A DNA stretch of 64,000 nucleotides from an uncultured Pseudomonadota bacterium (GTDB lineage Bacteria > Pseudomonadota > Alphaproteobacteria > Rs-D84): assembly GCA_902802115.1 (NCBI GenBank), contig CADCKW010000004.1, positions 49,805 through 113,804 of the forward strand, written 5' to 3'. The notes under the pieces are model-generated. The model did no database searches. It was not told where the DNA came from and saw nothing but the letters and a program-made list of their open reading frames with translations. Shown piece after piece: positions 55,589-63,157 of this stretch. Made by a program: the position numbers and the translations under genes. The first letter of the stretch is position 1. Each line of letters starts with the position of its first letter.

Positions 55589-55951
55589 TTATAAACCTTT
55601 TAACAAAGCCTCGATACGTTCGGCGCGTTCGATTGTATCGTCATAGCAAAATTTAATTTCAGGGGTATATTTCTGGTCAATACGCGCCGCCAATTCGAAT
55701 CGCACCGCGCGCGTAATTTCGTCCAATCGTGCCTGGGCAGCCTTTGGGTCACCATGCGTATAAAAATACAACCGCACAAAAGACAACCCACCATGTGCAT
55801 CGGCACCGACCAACGACACCTTATTCAACACCGCATCGTCCATATATTTATCGCGCAGAATTTCCGCGACCAAAGTTTGCACTTTGGCGGCAATACGATT
55901 ACCGCGTGGGGAAACGCGCGACATATCATTATTATTTGTGCGTTTTACCAT
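55589..55951 (-). CDS. rbfA: Ribosome-binding factor A
   Basis: A 30S maturation factor acting on the 16S rRNA 5' end. I start at ATG 55951 (MVKRTNNNDMSRVSP, 120 aa), preceded by AAAGG; the frame runs 36 codons further upstream. It shows RGNRIAAKVQTLVAEILRDK, ADAHGGLSFVRLYFYTHGD, FELAARIDQKYTPEIKFCYD and the terminal TIERAERIEALLKGL. The usual partners infB, nusA and truB are not adjacent. Confidence 0.93.
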   Translation of the reverse strand: MVKRTNNNDMSRVSPRGNRIAAKVQTLVAEILRDKYMDDAVLNKVSLVGADAHGGLSFVRLYFYTHGDPKAAQARLDEITRAVRFELAARIDQKYTPEIKFCYDDTIERAERIEALLKGL

Positions 55952-56468
55952 ATAAAGACCTTTAATTTTCATGCCCAGTATAGCAAACAAAAACCGACAT
56001 GCAACAACATTCACAATTCCGCCCATCGCCAAACCGGACCCCAGCGCAATTTTGTGCATTCTGCGTCCCCTTCTTTATGACTACGAGTAAAAGAGCCGCA
56101 GGCGATTTGTCACGAGTGCCGCGTAGCGATAGCAAGCGAAACAAGGGGTGGCTGTGCAGCGTCAGCGGAACAGACGGGGTAATTGTGAAAACTACGAACA
56201 ACTGGTGCATTTATAATTAGAAAAAATAATTTTAAATGGTGACTGACGTCACTGGGCACAATGCGCAATTTTGCGCATTCTGCAATCCCCCAACTGACGA
56301 AATTTTGCCAATACAAAACACGAAAAAAAATCACTTGATTTTTCACAAAAGACAATTTTCACAACACACAAACAAACGCGCAATCGCAACAAATCCGCAC
56401 AACACACGCGCACACATAAAAATATAGTTTCACATAAAAAAATTTCATAAAAAAACATTTTCGGCGGT
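55952..56468. other. Gene-free region
   Basis: About 520 nt with no supported gene. Short frames exist on both strands but have no start signals and overlap each other. A 27-nt imperfect direct repeat (GCGCAATTTTG, then GCATTCTGC and CCCC) occurs at about 56042-56070 and 56263-56292. The rbfA promoter must lie here, but no clear boxes were found. Confidence 0.4.
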
Positions 56469-56497
56469 TTGCGTATATACAAAAAATGTGATATAAT
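56469..56497 (+). promoter_or_regulatory. Promoter with GTATATAC palindrome
   Basis: TTGCGT (56469-56474), exactly 17 nt, TATAAT (56492-56497). The palindrome GTATATAC (56473-56480) abuts the -35; TTGCGTATATACAAA is repeated at 59179-59193. Confidence 0.7.
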
Positions 56498-56568
56498 ATG
56501 AATATCAAGTGTGGGGGGATACTTTCCCCACAACAGACAAACAAACAAACGAAAAAAGGGAAACTAAC

Positions 56569-58206
56569 ATGAAAATTAAAAACCTGGCCTTTTTTGGCAT
56601 AATGGCGGCAATCATGGGTATTGCGGGAACCGCACGCGCAGATACCACAACCGTCATCGCATCACAGGCGTATGTCGATGCCAAAGACGCATTGAAACAA
56701 GACAATGCAAAACGCATTCAAACAACAAAAAGTGCCTATGATGGTTTGAACAAAACCGCTGACGAAAAGAAAGAAGACTATCCTTCTATGTTCACATTGG
56801 AAGATAGTATTACAGAAATTGGCTCTGATAACTTTGCAACCAAAAATTTGGACAATTTAACCGAAACCGGTAAAGCAAATGTTTCCGCCCAAGGTAAATA
56901 CAACAGCGCAACAGAGTATGACTCTGGGACGGTCGGTGCTGCTATCAAAAGCAAACAGGATACTTTGAATGCAGCAAACGTCACAACAGATGCCACAGTT
57001 GGAACATCTAGCGGTTCTGGTGTCGTGACCAGTGTTACCGCAGACAATGGTACTGTTGCAATTACGAAATCTAAAATCGTAAATGCTGACGTCGCAGATA
57101 ATGCACAAATCGCCAGAACAAAAATTGATTTCACCGCAGACGAATTAAATGCATTGGGTTCTGGCATTACATCAGCATTAGTCGGTCAAATTACCACAAA
57201 TGAAACTAACATCAGCAATATAAATGCCCAATTAGAAAAATCATTAACCCCAGAACAAATACGGGCATATCAGACGTGGGTTAGTGGCGGAAGAAAAACA
57301 AGTGGCGAAGCCTGGACGGCTTTACAAACAGCCTTTGCCGAAGACGTTGATAATGTCGTTTCCGATTATCAAGAAAATCACCAAAATTTGATTCCACGCA
57401 ACAGAAATATCCAAAAAGGTATTGCATACTTAAAAGGTAACGGAATTGAACATTATACCCAGGGGGTCACGTACGGTGAGGCTGAAAATATAGGTATTAG
57501 CAACGCAGGCGTTAAGGAAAAAGCCGAACAAGCTTGGAAAGGTTATCTAACCAACGGAAAAGCCGATGATTATGTTCCAACCGTTGCCGCAGTCGAAGCT
57601 CGTGTAGAACAACAAGCACGTGCCGCACAATCCGACTATGCATACAGATCTTTGACCAATTTAACCGATGAAGGTAAGGCAAATGTTTCCGCCCTAGGTA
57701 AATACGACAGCACAACAAACTATGATACTGGGACGGTCGGTAAAGCAATCAAAGACAACGCTGCTGACATCACAACATTAAATAGCAATGTAAATACAGC
57801 TGGTTCCGTTTTGAAAACAATCAAAGACAATGCTGAAAACGCAACATTTACACCTGGAAACTCTGGAATAACCGCAACAAACCTGGCCGATGCCATCAAA
57901 GAGGTCAAGACAACCGCCGCATCTGGTATTAGCGATTTGGACCTGACCGACACCAATACAACCGGACAACCTGTTGTTCGGGTTAATCAAAACAACGGTG
58001 TGGTCGAGCCGGTTCGTGGAACAATAACCTATAAAGACGGCTTAGAATCAAAATTATCCAACGTTAATGCATCTGGCGACGCAGAAACAGCATATAAAAA
58101 ATGCACAACCGCCAGCCCATGTACATTAACAATGTTCATGAACAACGACAAACCTGTCTATGAATGGACAAATATGGATACCGAAAACACAGACGCGGTT
58201 CTGTAA
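56569..58206 (+). CDS. Fibre-like secreted protein, YVDAK family, 545 aa
   Basis: An exported protein: signal peptide MKIKNLAFFGIMAAIMGIAG (cleavage near TARA-DT), then TTTVIASQAYVDAKDALK, the family signature. The body is Thr/Asn/Ala-rich, low in Cys, with an internal duplication: LDNLTETGKANVSAQGKYNS near 110 and LTNLTDEGKANVSALGKYDS near 383, each followed by Y-D-[ST]-G-T-V-G-x-A-I-K. The C-terminus CTTASPCTLTMF, then VYEWTNMDTENTD is shared with the protein at 59295. The repeats recall trimeric tail-fibre or adhesin stalks. ATG 56569 has AAAGGGAAA upstream, and a long leader of about 65 nt separates it from the promoter. Probably surface-exposed. Confidence 0.78.
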   Translation: MKIKNLAFFGIMAAIMGIAGTARADTTTVIASQAYVDAKDALKQDNAKRIQTTKSAYDGLNKTADEKKEDYPSMFTLEDSITEIGSDNFATKNLDNLTETGKANVSAQGKYNSATEYDSGTVGAAIKSKQDTLNAANVTTDATVGTSSGSGVVTSVTADNGTVAITKSKIVNADVADNAQIARTKIDFTADELNALGSGITSALVGQITTNETNISNINAQLEKSLTPEQIRAYQTWVSGGRKTSGEAWTALQTAFAEDVDNVVSDYQENHQNLIPRNRNIQKGIAYLKGNGIEHYTQGVTYGEAENIGISNAGVKEKAEQAWKGYLTNGKADDYVPTVAAVEARVEQQARAAQSDYAYRSLTNLTDEGKANVSALGKYDSTTNYDTGTVGKAIKDNAADITTLNSNVNTAGSVLKTIKDNAENATFTPGNSGITATNLADAIKEVKTTAASGISDLDLTDTNTTGQPVVRVNQNNGVVEPVRGTITYKDGLESKLSNVNASGDAETAYKKCTTASPCTLTMFMNNDKPVYEWTNMDTENTDAVL

Positions 58207-58230
58207 TCTATATAAAAACATGTTAGTTCC

Positions 58231-58261
58231 CGCCCCGGCATTCCCGCCGGGGCATTTTTTT
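58231..58261 (+). terminator. Terminator of the 56569 gene
   Basis: GCCCCGGC-ATTCCC-GCCGGGGC followed by ATTTTTTTA. Confidence 0.9.
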
Positions 58262-58341
58262 ATTCCGCCCTATCCCACCCCATAGCCAAACCAGACAACA
58301 GTCGCAATTGTGCCCGCCACCCATAGCCTTGGCGAAGGGTG

Positions 58342-58523
58342 GTCATTGCGAGCGCAGTTTTTCACATTTACGCAAAGCGTAGGGTGTGAAAAACGAAGAC
58401 GTCGCAATCCAGTAAATAATAAAGCCCAGCACTTTGTGCTGACATATAAAAACCTGGATCACTACGTCTCGCGCGTCCGGCTTTGTGCTAACGCACAAAT
58501 TGGACTTGCTCGCTCGTGATGAC
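58342..58523. repeat. GTCATTGCGAG-type palindromic repeat, copy 1
   Basis: It begins GTCATTGCGAGCGCAG and ends GCTCGTGATGAC, so its ends are complementary. Its first 110 nt (58342-58452), including TTTCACATTTACGCAAAGCG and AATAATAAAGCCCAGCAC, are almost identical to 58937-59049. This repeat type is common in intergenic regions of alphaproteobacteria. Confidence 0.8.
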
Positions 58524-58567
58524 AAAAATGCTTTGCATTTTTGTTATTACGTTATAATCTACATTCT

Positions 58568-58879
58568 ATGAAACATGATTTTATACAATATACTTATTAT
58601 GTTTATATTATGGCATCCAAACATAACGGCACATTATACATCGGTGTGACTAATGATATTGCGCGACGTGTATTTGAACACAAAACAAATGAAAACAAAA
58701 AAAGTTTTACCGCACGATATAAAGTGCATAAATTGGTATATTTAGAAACTTACGAACATATTGATGCCGCTATTACCCGCGAAAAACAATTAAAAAACTG
58801 GTCGCGCGCCACCAAGATACAATTAATAGAATCCACGAATCCAGAATGGACAGATTTATACGACCATTTATTATGGTAA
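58568..58879 (+). CDS. GIY-YIG domain protein
   Basis: A 103-residue single-domain GIY-YIG nuclease-like protein. YYVYIMASKHNGTLYIGVTN gives the GIY and YIG strands, followed by DIARRVFEHK with the catalytic-type Arg and EHK, and by TREKQLKNWSRATKIQLIE, typical of the small UPF0213/YhbQ-like group. ATG 58568 is chosen because TATAAT at 58553-58558 leaves a leader of only a few nt; another ATG at 58610 is possible. It sits between the two copies of the 110-bp repeat and between the two fibre-like paralogs. Confidence 0.88.
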   Translation: MKHDFIQYTYYVYIMASKHNGTLYIGVTNDIARRVFEHKTNENKKSFTARYKVHKLVYLETYEHIDAAITREKQLKNWSRATKIQLIESTNPEWTDLYDHLLW

Positions 58880-58913
58880 TAAATACCTGCACCATATTCA
58901 ATTCCTCCCCCCT

Positions 58914-58937
58914 TTCCCAAAGGGCATTCGCCCTTTG
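58914..58937 (+). terminator. Hairpin after the GIY-YIG gene
   Basis: CAAAGGGC-ATTC-GCCCTTTG. No T-run follows, so it is a weak terminator or the edge of the repeat. Confidence 0.4.
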
Positions 58938-59049
58938 TCATTGCGAGCGCAGTTTTTCACATTTACGCAAAGCGTAGGGTGTGAAAAACGAAGTCGTCGC
59001 AATCCAGTAAATAATAAAGCCCAGCACCCTGTGCTGACATATAAAAAAT
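58937..59049. repeat. GTCATTGCGAG-type repeat, copy 2
   Basis: Nearly identical to 58342-58452; the differences include CGAAGTCGTCGC versus CGAAGACGTCGC and CACCCTGTGC versus CACTTTGTGC. The right-hand part of copy 1 (after ATATAAAAA) is missing here. Confidence 0.8.
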
Positions 59050-59178
59050 CATCCGCGTATATACAAAAACAACACGATAAACATAAAAAAACACAAAAAA
59101 GTCACCACCACAACACCGCACAAATCTGGGGTTTTTAAATTTTTTTGTAAAAAATTTTAATTTTTTTACTTTTTTCGC

Positions 59179-59208
59179 TTGCGTATATACAAATAAATTT
59201 ACTATAAC
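59179..59208 (+). promoter_or_regulatory. Promoter with GTATATAC palindrome, second copy
   Basis: TTGCGT (59179-59184), an 18-nt spacer and TATAAC (59203-59208). The TTGCGTATATACAAA block matches 56469-56483. A third partial block, GCGTATATACAAAAA, lies at 59055-59069 without a good -10. Confidence 0.65.
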
Positions 59209-59294
59209 AAAATTAAGATATGTTTTGGGGGGCTATTTACCGGGCAAAATATCCACCCACATATTTCATACACACACAAACGAAGGAAAGGGAA

Positions 59295-60554
59295 ATGAAA
59301 CGAAATCATATTGCCATTGCTGGCATATTGGCATCTGTATTGGTGACAATGGATGCTGCCTGGGCTGACACCGCAACGGTCATCGCATCACAGGCATACG
59401 TCGATGCCAAGGTTGGTACAAAACTTAACTCATCTGCATTAAATGCCGGAACATTATCCACAACCAGCACAACAACCGTTCCATCTGAAAAAACGGTTAA
59501 TGACGCAATTACAAGCGCGGTTTCCGGTATTGGCTCCCCTGAGGCATCAACATACATTATTGATAATGCCACCAGTGCAAAATCAATTTCATCAAACGAT
59601 ACAGACAAGGCTCCATCTGTGCGTGCTGTTAAAAATATGGTTCGTGCATCAACCGCAACTGGCGGTGGTGTTCGCGCTACTGCTTCTGCATCTGATGTAT
59701 TGGTTCCAACCGAAAAGGCTGTCGCAACCGCTTTGGATGGCAAACTCAACAGCGACCTTGTAAATAGTGACACCAATGCTATTGTTGATGGCCACGCAGA
59801 AAAAATCCCGACAAACAACGCCGTCCAAAAGGGTGTTTTATATATCAAAGGTGACGGCATAGCTCGTCGCAGTGCCGCAGCAGACTTGGATTCAATAACC
59901 GCCGAACAATCTTGGACCACCGCAGCCGGTGCCGACAATTCAATCAAGGCAATACGTGACGGAAAATTAATGGATAACTATGTTCCAACAATGGCGGCAG
60001 TCGAGGCTCGTGTTAAGGCAATTAATGTTCCTGCGGCCACAGACACAAAATCCGCAACATATAGCTCTACGGCACATACTTTGACTGTGGCAACATCTGG
60101 CGATGGCGCATCAACATCAAAATACGCAACACCCAAACAGGTCGGAAACACCATAACCGATGTTAAAAGTTATATCGATTACAAGGACGGATTAAAGGTT
60201 GATGCCAATACCGCAATTACCGCATCTGGAACAACCAATAAGATCGTTCAATATGACGCAAAAGGTTTGGTCGTTGCCGGTACTACAGCTGGGGCATTGG
60301 CAACAAAAGATGCTGTTGGTTCTGCTGACATCACTGACCTTAGCATTACTAATGACGACATCAGCAATACTGCCAACATCGCATATACGAAAATGAACGG
60401 CACCCTCAAAGATGTCAATAGTACCAGCGCCGATGCAACATGCACCGCGGCATCACCTTGCGTGCTGACATATTATAAAATCGGTTCAACCGTTTATTAC
60501 AAATGGACGAATTTAATCGAAACCGACGGTGTGACCGCATTACCGGCTTCGTAA
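59295..60554 (+). CDS. Fibre-like secreted protein, YVDAK family, 419 aa
   Basis: A paralog of the protein at 56569. Signal peptide MKRNHIAIAGILASVLVTMD (AWA cleavage), then DTATVIASQAYVDAKVGTKL. The Ala/Thr/Ser-rich body has repeated V-P-[ST]-E-K-[TA]-V blocks (TTVPSEKTVNDAI, VLVPTEKAVATAL) and NYVPTMAAVEARV, which matches DYVPTVAAVEARV in the paralog. The C-terminus CTAASPCVLTYY and VYYKWTNLIETDG is shared too. GGAAAGG precedes the ATG. Conserved ends and variable middles suggest an exchangeable surface fibre. Confidence 0.78.
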   Translation: MKRNHIAIAGILASVLVTMDAAWADTATVIASQAYVDAKVGTKLNSSALNAGTLSTTSTTTVPSEKTVNDAITSAVSGIGSPEASTYIIDNATSAKSISSNDTDKAPSVRAVKNMVRASTATGGGVRATASASDVLVPTEKAVATALDGKLNSDLVNSDTNAIVDGHAEKIPTNNAVQKGVLYIKGDGIARRSAAADLDSITAEQSWTTAAGADNSIKAIRDGKLMDNYVPTMAAVEARVKAINVPAATDTKSATYSSTAHTLTVATSGDGASTSKYATPKQVGNTITDVKSYIDYKDGLKVDANTAITASGTTNKIVQYDAKGLVVAGTTAGALATKDAVGSADITDLSITNDDISNTANIAYTKMNGTLKDVNSTSADATCTAASPCVLTYYKIGSTVYYKWTNLIETDGVTALPAS

Positions 60555-60578
60555 AAAAACAGAAATACGTTTGTGTAT

Positions 60579-60611
60579 GCCCCCATGTCCAAAAACATGG
60601 GGATTTTTTTG
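60579..60611 (+). terminator. First terminator after the 59295 gene
   Basis: CCCCATG/CATGGGG stem (60581-60602) followed by ATTTTTTTG. Confidence 0.85.
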
Positions 60612-60618
60612 AAAAAAA

Positions 60619-60645
60619 ATATCGCCGTCGCCGGCGGTATTTTTC
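60619..60645 (+). terminator. Second, tandem terminator
   Basis: ATATCGCCG/CGGCGGTAT stem with a TCGC loop followed by TTTTC. Confidence 0.6.
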
Positions 60646-60689
60646 GAATGCCCAGAAAGGAAGGAAAGGAGAAAAAGAAACGGGCATTC
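60646..60689. other. Hairpin with a 28-nt purine-only-type loop
   Basis: GAATGCCC (60646-60653) pairs with GGGCATTC (60682-60689); the loop is A/G throughout except its last base. The following 60690-60953 holds no feature I can support apart from AT-rich sequence with GTCAA motifs. Confidence 0.45.
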
Positions 60690-60953
60690 TAAACCAACAA
60701 AAAGGCGGGGTCCCAAGGTCCAGAGGAGAGAGAATGTAGGAGGGAGTCTGAATCCCCAGGGCCCCTGTTATCAAATGGATTAATCCCTTTGACGAATCGT
60801 AATGTAATACATTTTATTTAATTTGTCAAGTGATTTTGTCAAAAAAATTTTGTGGCAATTTTTTATCCCTAAATTCCTGGGAAATCAGCCCGATTGTCGC
60901 CCCACCCAAAACAATGTAAAATTACAGTAAAAATCAACCAAAGGGGAAAAACA

Positions 60954-61181
60954 ATGACACATGACGAAGTCTGGGACGCAATCGAAAAATTTGCATGCGA
61001 ACATGGTATGTCTTGTTCTGGATTGGCAAAAAGCAGTGGTCTGGACGCAACAACTTTTAACCGCAGCAAACGTTGGTCAAAATGCGGTCAGCCACGTTGG
61101 CCATCGTCCAACAGTATCGCAAAGATTTTAAGCGCAACCGATACAAACCTGCGCGATTTTACAAAACACATGGACCGCTGA
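60954..61181 (+). CDS. Orphan HTH protein related to S24/phage-repressor N-termini
   Basis: A 75-residue DNA-binding protein consisting only of the helix-turn-helix domain. EVWDAIEKFACEHGMSCSGL, AKSSGLDATTFNRSKRWSK and GQPRWPSSNSIAKILSAT follow the N-terminal region of alphaproteobacterial S24 (LexA/CI-like) repressors, which normally continue with a peptidase domain to about 220 residues. Here the frame stops right after the HTH. AAGGGGAAA upstream supports the ATG. It could be a domesticated regulator or a truncated repressor without self-cleavage control. Confidence 0.8.
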   Translation: MTHDEVWDAIEKFACEHGMSCSGLAKSSGLDATTFNRSKRWSKCGQPRWPSSNSIAKILSATDTNLRDFTKHMDR

Positions 61182-61190
61182 TTACATATA

Positions 61191-61259
61191 ACAGATAACA
61201 GAGTCCAGATAACAGTTGCAAAATTATGATTTTTGCATCAACTGAACTCTGTTATCTGT
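61191..61259. repeat. Palindromic repeat B, copy 2
   Basis: ACAGATAACAGAGT (61191-61204) pairs perfectly with ACTCTGTTATCTGT (61246-61259), with an inner TTGCA/TGCAA stem. It shares arms and the CAACTGAAC segment with 46455-46525. It lies between the HTH gene and the 3' end of lpxI. Confidence 0.7.
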
Positions 61260-61277
61260 AATCTGCACTATGGAAAA

Positions 61278-62111
61278 TTAAACTGCCTTGATAAAAATTT
61301 TTGCCCGGTTTGCCGCCGCAATCACCGCATCTTTATCAATAACAAAGCAAGTTTTTGCATTAACAACAATTCCACGCAATTTCGCCGCCGCAACCGCATT
61401 GACCGTATCAACACCAATCGCCGGGATATCAATCCTTAAATCTTGACCGGGTTTTGTCATTTTTGCAAAAACCCCAGATGCGCGCCCGCGTTTATTTTTA
61501 CGCATATCAACAACACGTTCCAACATACGCGCGGTTCCTTCGGCTGCCTCTACCGCGATAACCTGATTATCAACAACCACAGACGCACCAATATCGGCAA
61601 CCCCAATTGTATGTGACACATCAACCGCACGTTCAATATTTTTTGCATCTGCCGATGTCGGCTTTACACGCGTCCAAACCCCAGGTTTTTCAAAAGTCAA
61701 ATCTGGCGCAATATCTTGGGCCGCAACAATTTCATATCCACGTTTTTCCAATGCCTTGTTAAATGCAACCGCCATAGAATCATACCCCCGTTGATGTTTT
61801 AAAACACTAAGCAATACGCCAATCGACCAAAAATCTGGCCTGATATCAGCCAAATTTACATGTCCCAATGCGCCAACAAACACTAATTTATGAATACCGC
61901 GTTTTTTACACTCGCGTGCGGCACGACCACCCCCACCCAATCGAATTACCAAATCTGGATTTAATGCCGCATCATAAAAATTCTTTAACCCAATAACATA
62001 CACGTCCCACCCGCGTTTGCGCATCGCATCACGCGCCAAAAATGGCAAAGACAATGCGCCTGCAAACAGTGCGACTTTTTTATCTGTAAATTTTTCTGTT
62101 GTTTTTTTCAT
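61278..62111 (-). CDS. lpxI: UDP-2,3-diacylglucosamine pyrophosphatase LpxI
   Basis: Cleaves UDP-2,3-diacylglucosamine to lipid X and UMP in lipid A synthesis; LpxI replaces LpxH in most alphaproteobacteria. 277 residues with VALFAGALSLPFLARDAMRK, HKLVFVGALGHVNLADIRPD, DIGASVVVDNQVIAVEAAEG and a C-terminal GIDTVNAV-like segment (IPAIGVDTVNAVAAAKLRGI). ATG 62111 follows AGGA; a TTG lies one codon upstream. Unlike many relatives it is not next to lpxA/lpxB here. Confirms a lipid A-bearing outer membrane. Confidence 0.92.
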   Translation of the reverse strand: MKKTTEKFTDKKVALFAGALSLPFLARDAMRKRGWDVYVIGLKNFYDAALNPDLVIRLGGGGRAARECKKRGIHKLVFVGALGHVNLADIRPDFWSIGVLLSVLKHQRGYDSMAVAFNKALEKRGYEIVAAQDIAPDLTFEKPGVWTRVKPTSADAKNIERAVDVSHTIGVADIGASVVVDNQVIAVEAAEGTARMLERVVDMRKNKRGRASGVFAKMTKPGQDLRIDIPAIGVDTVNAVAAAKLRGIVVNAKTCFVIDKDAVIAAANRAKIFIKAV

Positions 62112-62193
62112 CAATCATATCCTACGCGTAAAACAACTTGGAATCAACAGAAATTATGTTAGACTTATAAAAAAACACAAAAGGAAATAACAC

Positions 62194-63123
62194 ATGTCAA
62201 AATGTCCGTTCTTTGGTTTATGCGGTGGTTGCAAATTCGATTTTGATGCAGAAAATTACAAAACCGAAAAATTAAAAACACTGCCAAAAATCGATAATAT
62301 GAACCCGGCAATATGGGGCAAAACCGGCACACGCAGGCGCGCAGATTTTGCCGTCAATCCAAACGCTTTTGGGTTTTATAAAAACGCATCTCGGGATATT
62401 ATAAACATAGATAAATGTCCAAACCTGTTGGATTCAATCAATCGTATTATTCCTGATTTGGCAAAATTACCTTGGCAATGCACCGCATCTGTCCTGGTGA
62501 CACAATGTGACAACGGAATCGTCGTCAATACCCAAAGTGATGTTCCATATTTTAATCCTGAATTTAAAACCGCTGTTCAAAAATTACCGAACGAAATTAT
62601 TAGATTCACATGGAACGATACAGTTATTCGCAATTACATGAAAGCCAAAATTTCTTTTGATAAAACATCTGTCGATTTTCCAGATTCCGCATTTTTACAA
62701 CCAACCATTGATACAGAAAAATCTATTCGCGATTTGGTTGTGTCCAATGTCGGCGATGCAAAACATGTCGTTGATTTATTCTGTGGAATTGGAAATTTTA
62801 CATTTGCAACAAACGCCACCGGATTTGACATTATGGGCATTGGAATAAATCGTGATTTATTCAAAAAACCATTATCATCAAAACAATTAAATCAATACGA
62901 TGCAATAATAATGGACCCACCACGCGCAGGCGCATTATCACAAACCGAACAAATTGCAAAATCAAATGTGAAAACCGTTGTATATGTATCTTGCAATCCT
63001 GGGACATGGAATCGCGATAAAAACATTTTATTACGCGGCGGATACAAATTACAAACCATCACACCAATCGACCAATTTGTCGGCAGTCCCCATTGGGAAA
63101 TATTTTCTGTATTTAAAAAGTAA
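62194..63123 (+). CDS. RlmD/TrmA-family RNA (uracil-C5)-methyltransferase without TRAM domain
   Basis: A SAM-dependent methyltransferase of rRNA or tRNA uracil. 309 residues. The [4Fe-4S] ligands appear as C4-x5-C10-x2-C13 (KCPFFGLCGGCK) and probably C75, the spacing used by RlmD. The Rossmann part shows SAFLQPTI, VVDLFCGIGNFTF, MDPPRAGALS and VVYVSCNPGTWNRD, the last containing the nucleophilic Cys. The protein begins at the cluster, so the usual N-terminal TRAM domain is missing, and the central domain is also short. AAAGGAAA precedes the ATG. 23S m5U1939-type activity is the likeliest guess; RlmC/TrmA targets are possible. Confidence 0.88.
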   Translation: MSKCPFFGLCGGCKFDFDAENYKTEKLKTLPKIDNMNPAIWGKTGTRRRADFAVNPNAFGFYKNASRDIINIDKCPNLLDSINRIIPDLAKLPWQCTASVLVTQCDNGIVVNTQSDVPYFNPEFKTAVQKLPNEIIRFTWNDTVIRNYMKAKISFDKTSVDFPDSAFLQPTIDTEKSIRDLVVSNVGDAKHVVDLFCGIGNFTFATNATGFDIMGIGINRDLFKKPLSSKQLNQYDAIIMDPPRAGALSQTEQIAKSNVKTVVYVSCNPGTWNRDKNILLRGGYKLQTITPIDQFVGSPHWEIFSVFKK

Positions 63124-63126
63124 AAA

Positions 63127-63152
63127 CAAAGGGCTTAAAAAAGCCCTTTACT
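63127..63152. terminator. Bidirectional terminator
   Basis: AAAGGGCTT-AAAA-AAGCCCTTT (63128-63149) between the convergent methyltransferase and fibre genes. Confidence 0.8.
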
Positions 63153-63157
63153 TTATT

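Noticed and set aside
55962-56548. Several short frames on both strands upstream of the fibre gene
   Set aside because: They overlap each other, lack ribosome-binding sites and have no recognisable motif; the region is better described as non-coding.
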